Shown here: positions 4,368 through 5,291 of the stretch, piece by piece | How positions within the stretch are numbered: position 1 is the first letter of the stretch | Layout: each line of letters opens with the position of its first letter | From: Nanobdellota archaeon | GTDB lineage: Archaea; Nanobdellota; Nanobdellia; Woesearchaeales; B3-WOES | NCBI GenBank assembly: GCA_023131705.1 | Contig: JAGLZG010000095.1 | Span: 1 to 5,291 of the forward strand | Length of the DNA stretch: 5,291 nucleotides | Direction: 5' to 3' | The notes under the pieces: model-generated | Told to the model about the DNA's origin: nothing | The model's input: only the letters and a program-made list of their open reading frames with translations | Databases searched by the model: none | Position numbers and translations under genes: made by a program

Positions 4368-5291
4368 AATTCTTTAACTTATTATAGAGCTGTTTCAGTT
4401 TTTGAGCCAGCTCTTGTTTTTCTTTTGATGAAAGCGAGGATTGGATTAAATCAGAATAAAGGTCTGCATACTCCATAAAGAGCTTTAACTGAGAAGGCAT
4501 TGTTAACTGCGTGTTATTTACCCTGTAAAGAAGTTTATTATATCTGCTTTCCAGATCTTTTTTCTGTTTTTCTGTTTTTATGCCATAAGTTCTTATTTTT
4601 CCCTGTTTTCTCTTTGATTCCCTTTGTTTTTCTAATTCCAGTTTTTCAATCTCTTTTTTCTTTATCTCTTCTTTTCTTAGTTTTTCTGATTCCAGTTTTT
4701 CTTTTATTCTTCTTTGCTTTTCTTTTTCCAATCCTTTCTTTTTAACCCGTCTTTCTTTTACTGCTTTTTGCCATGATATTTTTTTCTCTAATCTTATTTT
4801 TTCAATATTTCTTTTTCTTTCAATCTGTTTTTGTTTTGCTGTTATTCTTCTCTGCTTTTGCTTTTCTTTTAGGCCTGAGATATATTTGTTAAGCTTTTTT
4901 GCTATGATTATATTTAATGTTGGTTTTTCAATCTGTTTTTGTTTTGGCTCTTTTTCAACTATTTTCCTGTACCTTAATATCTCTAATTTGGAATATATTT
5001 TCTTTAATCTATAATGCAGAATCTCTTTTTCTTTTTTGCTTAGCACAGACCTTGTAAGGTCTGAGTAGATACTAGAATATAGATTAAATAATTTAACCTG
5101 TAAACTATATTTTATTATACAGCCTTTTTCCCATTTCAAGATTAATCTATCAAGGTATTCTGAAAGTTTTTCTGTTCTTGAATCAATATCATTCCATTGG
5201 AATTGGGGCTTTATCCTGTATGCTATCTTTGCCCTCTTAATTTTTTCTTCTTTTACCTTTTTTTCAATCTCTTTTTTCCTTATTAACTCCT
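4357..5291 (-). CDS. Lys/Glu-rich coiled-coil protein with duplicated 40-residue module (N-terminus beyond window)
   Basis: The frame is open to the right edge, so the true start lies outside; the TTG at 5139 is internal. About 310 residues are visible. From the N-terminal side there is a charged helix (ELIRKKEIEKKVKEEKIKRA), a short globular piece with WNDIDSRTEKLSEYLDRL, a first helical module, about 160 residues of Lys/Glu/Arg-rich predicted coiled coil (KEKQRRIKEKLESEKLRKEE), and a second copy of the helical module at the C-terminus. No signal peptide, membrane segment or catalytic motif is visible, though the N-terminus is missing. The design, two like modules joined by a long helix, fits a structural or scaffold protein. 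I do not recognise the family, and low-complexity coiled coils attract misleading similarity. It is the first visible gene of the presumed surface-protein operon. Confidence 0.85.
   Translation of the reverse strand, partial: ELIRKKEIEKKVKEEKIKRAKIAYRIKPQFQWNDIDSRTEKLSEYLDRLILKWEKGCIIKYSLQVKLFNLYSSIYSDLTRSVLSKKEKEILHYRLKKIYSKLEILRYRKIVEKEPKQKQIEKPTLNIIIAKKLNKYISGLKEKQKQRRITAKQKQIERKRNIEKIRLEKKISWQKAVKERRVKKKGLEKEKQRRIKEKLESEKLRKEEIKKKEIEKLELEKQRESKRKQGKIRTYGIKTEKQKKDLESRYNKLLYRVNNTQLTMPSQLKLFMEYADLYSDLIQSSLSSKEKQELAQKLKQLYNKLKNYGR
4372..4491 (-). repeat. Helical module, copy 2 (in coiled-coil protein)
   Basis: This is the C-terminal copy, beginning QLKLFMEYADLYSDL and ending LKQLYNKLK, four residues before the stop. 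DNA similarity to copy 1 is lower than protein similarity, which points to an old duplication kept by selection on the protein. Confidence 0.75.
4981..5100 (-). repeat. Helical module, copy 1 (in coiled-coil protein)
   Basis: Forty residues beginning QVKLFNLYSSIYSDL and ending LKKIYSKLE align without gaps to a second copy at 4372-4491, identical at 21 of 40 positions by hand alignment. The shared core is QxKLFxxYxxxYSDLxxSxLSxKEKxxL followed by LKxxYxKL. The pattern suggests two amphipathic helices joined by a Ser-Lys turn. Confidence 0.75.
5046..5063. repeat. Perfect short-loop palindrome in the coiled-coil gene
   Basis: CAGACCTT-GT-AAGGTCTG has 8-base arms and a 2-base loop inside module copy 1, encoding SDLTRS. 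The matching part of module copy 2 has no such palindrome, so it is not imposed by the protein sequence. Its meaning is unknown. Confidence 0.5.

Noticed and set aside
4386..4418. GAGCTG/CAGCTC inverted repeat
   Set aside because: Six-base arms with a 15-base loop in a repetitive helical coding region are expected by chance.
4500..4745. Hydrophobic 81-residue open frame on the plus strand
   Set aside because: Its Phe/Leu/Val-rich sequence is the antisense of the Lys/Glu-rich coiled coil; it has no ribosome binding site and is not a credible membrane protein.
1..5291. RNA genes, CRISPR array, insertion sequence ends
   Set aside because: No tRNA- or rRNA-like segment, no regularly spaced identical repeats with unique spacers, and no transposase were seen; the regular repeats at 145-771 are protein-coding GLUG units.

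Overview
This AT-rich window most likely comes from an archaeon, probably a small-genome DPANN lineage such as Woesearchaeota or Pacearchaeota. The evidence is a textbook archaeal promoter (a CGAAAGG BRE-like element directly before TTTAAATA), GAGGT-type ribosome binding sites, overlapping genes, a ribbon-helix-helix/PIN toxin-antitoxin pair, and a large exported GLUG-repeat protein carrying an intein. The lineage is inferred from style and cannot be proven from the window.

Layout, from right to left on the minus strand: three genes overlap and probably form one operon. First is a Lys/Glu-rich coiled-coil protein (4357-5291, N-terminus beyond the right edge) with two copies of a 40-residue helical module. 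It overlaps by 11 bp an unrecognised 92-residue protein (4089-4367). The stop of that protein overlaps, as GTGA, the probable GTG start of a giant surface protein (1-4092, C-terminus beyond the left edge). The surface protein has an N-terminal membrane/signal segment, a long extracellular N-extein, a 429-residue intein (1318-2604), and a C-extein of GLUG repeats.

The striking part is inside the intein. Its N-terminal splicing blocks (A, B) and C-terminal blocks (F, G) lie in one unbroken minus-strand frame. The space between them, where a homing endonuclease usually sits, is instead occupied by a complete vapBC toxin-antitoxin operon on the opposite (+) strand (1637-2314), with its own archaeal promoter, ribosome binding site and T-rich putative terminator. 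The minus frame stays open through the whole cassette, so the same DNA appears to encode a toxin-antitoxin pair in one direction and an intein insert in the other. Clusters of perfect short-loop palindromes lie on both sides of the cassette (1512-1556 and 2365-2424), also inside the intein coding frame and also without breaking it.

Interpretation: the surface protein is expected to excise the intein after translation, so the intein is a permissive landing site. The vapBC cassette may take the stabilising role of a homing endonuclease by making loss of the intein toxic, or it may simply be tolerated there. Transcripts of the surface-protein operon would be antisense to vapBC mRNA. No RNA genes, CRISPR array or insertion sequence were seen, and there is no gene-free stretch over 300 bases.
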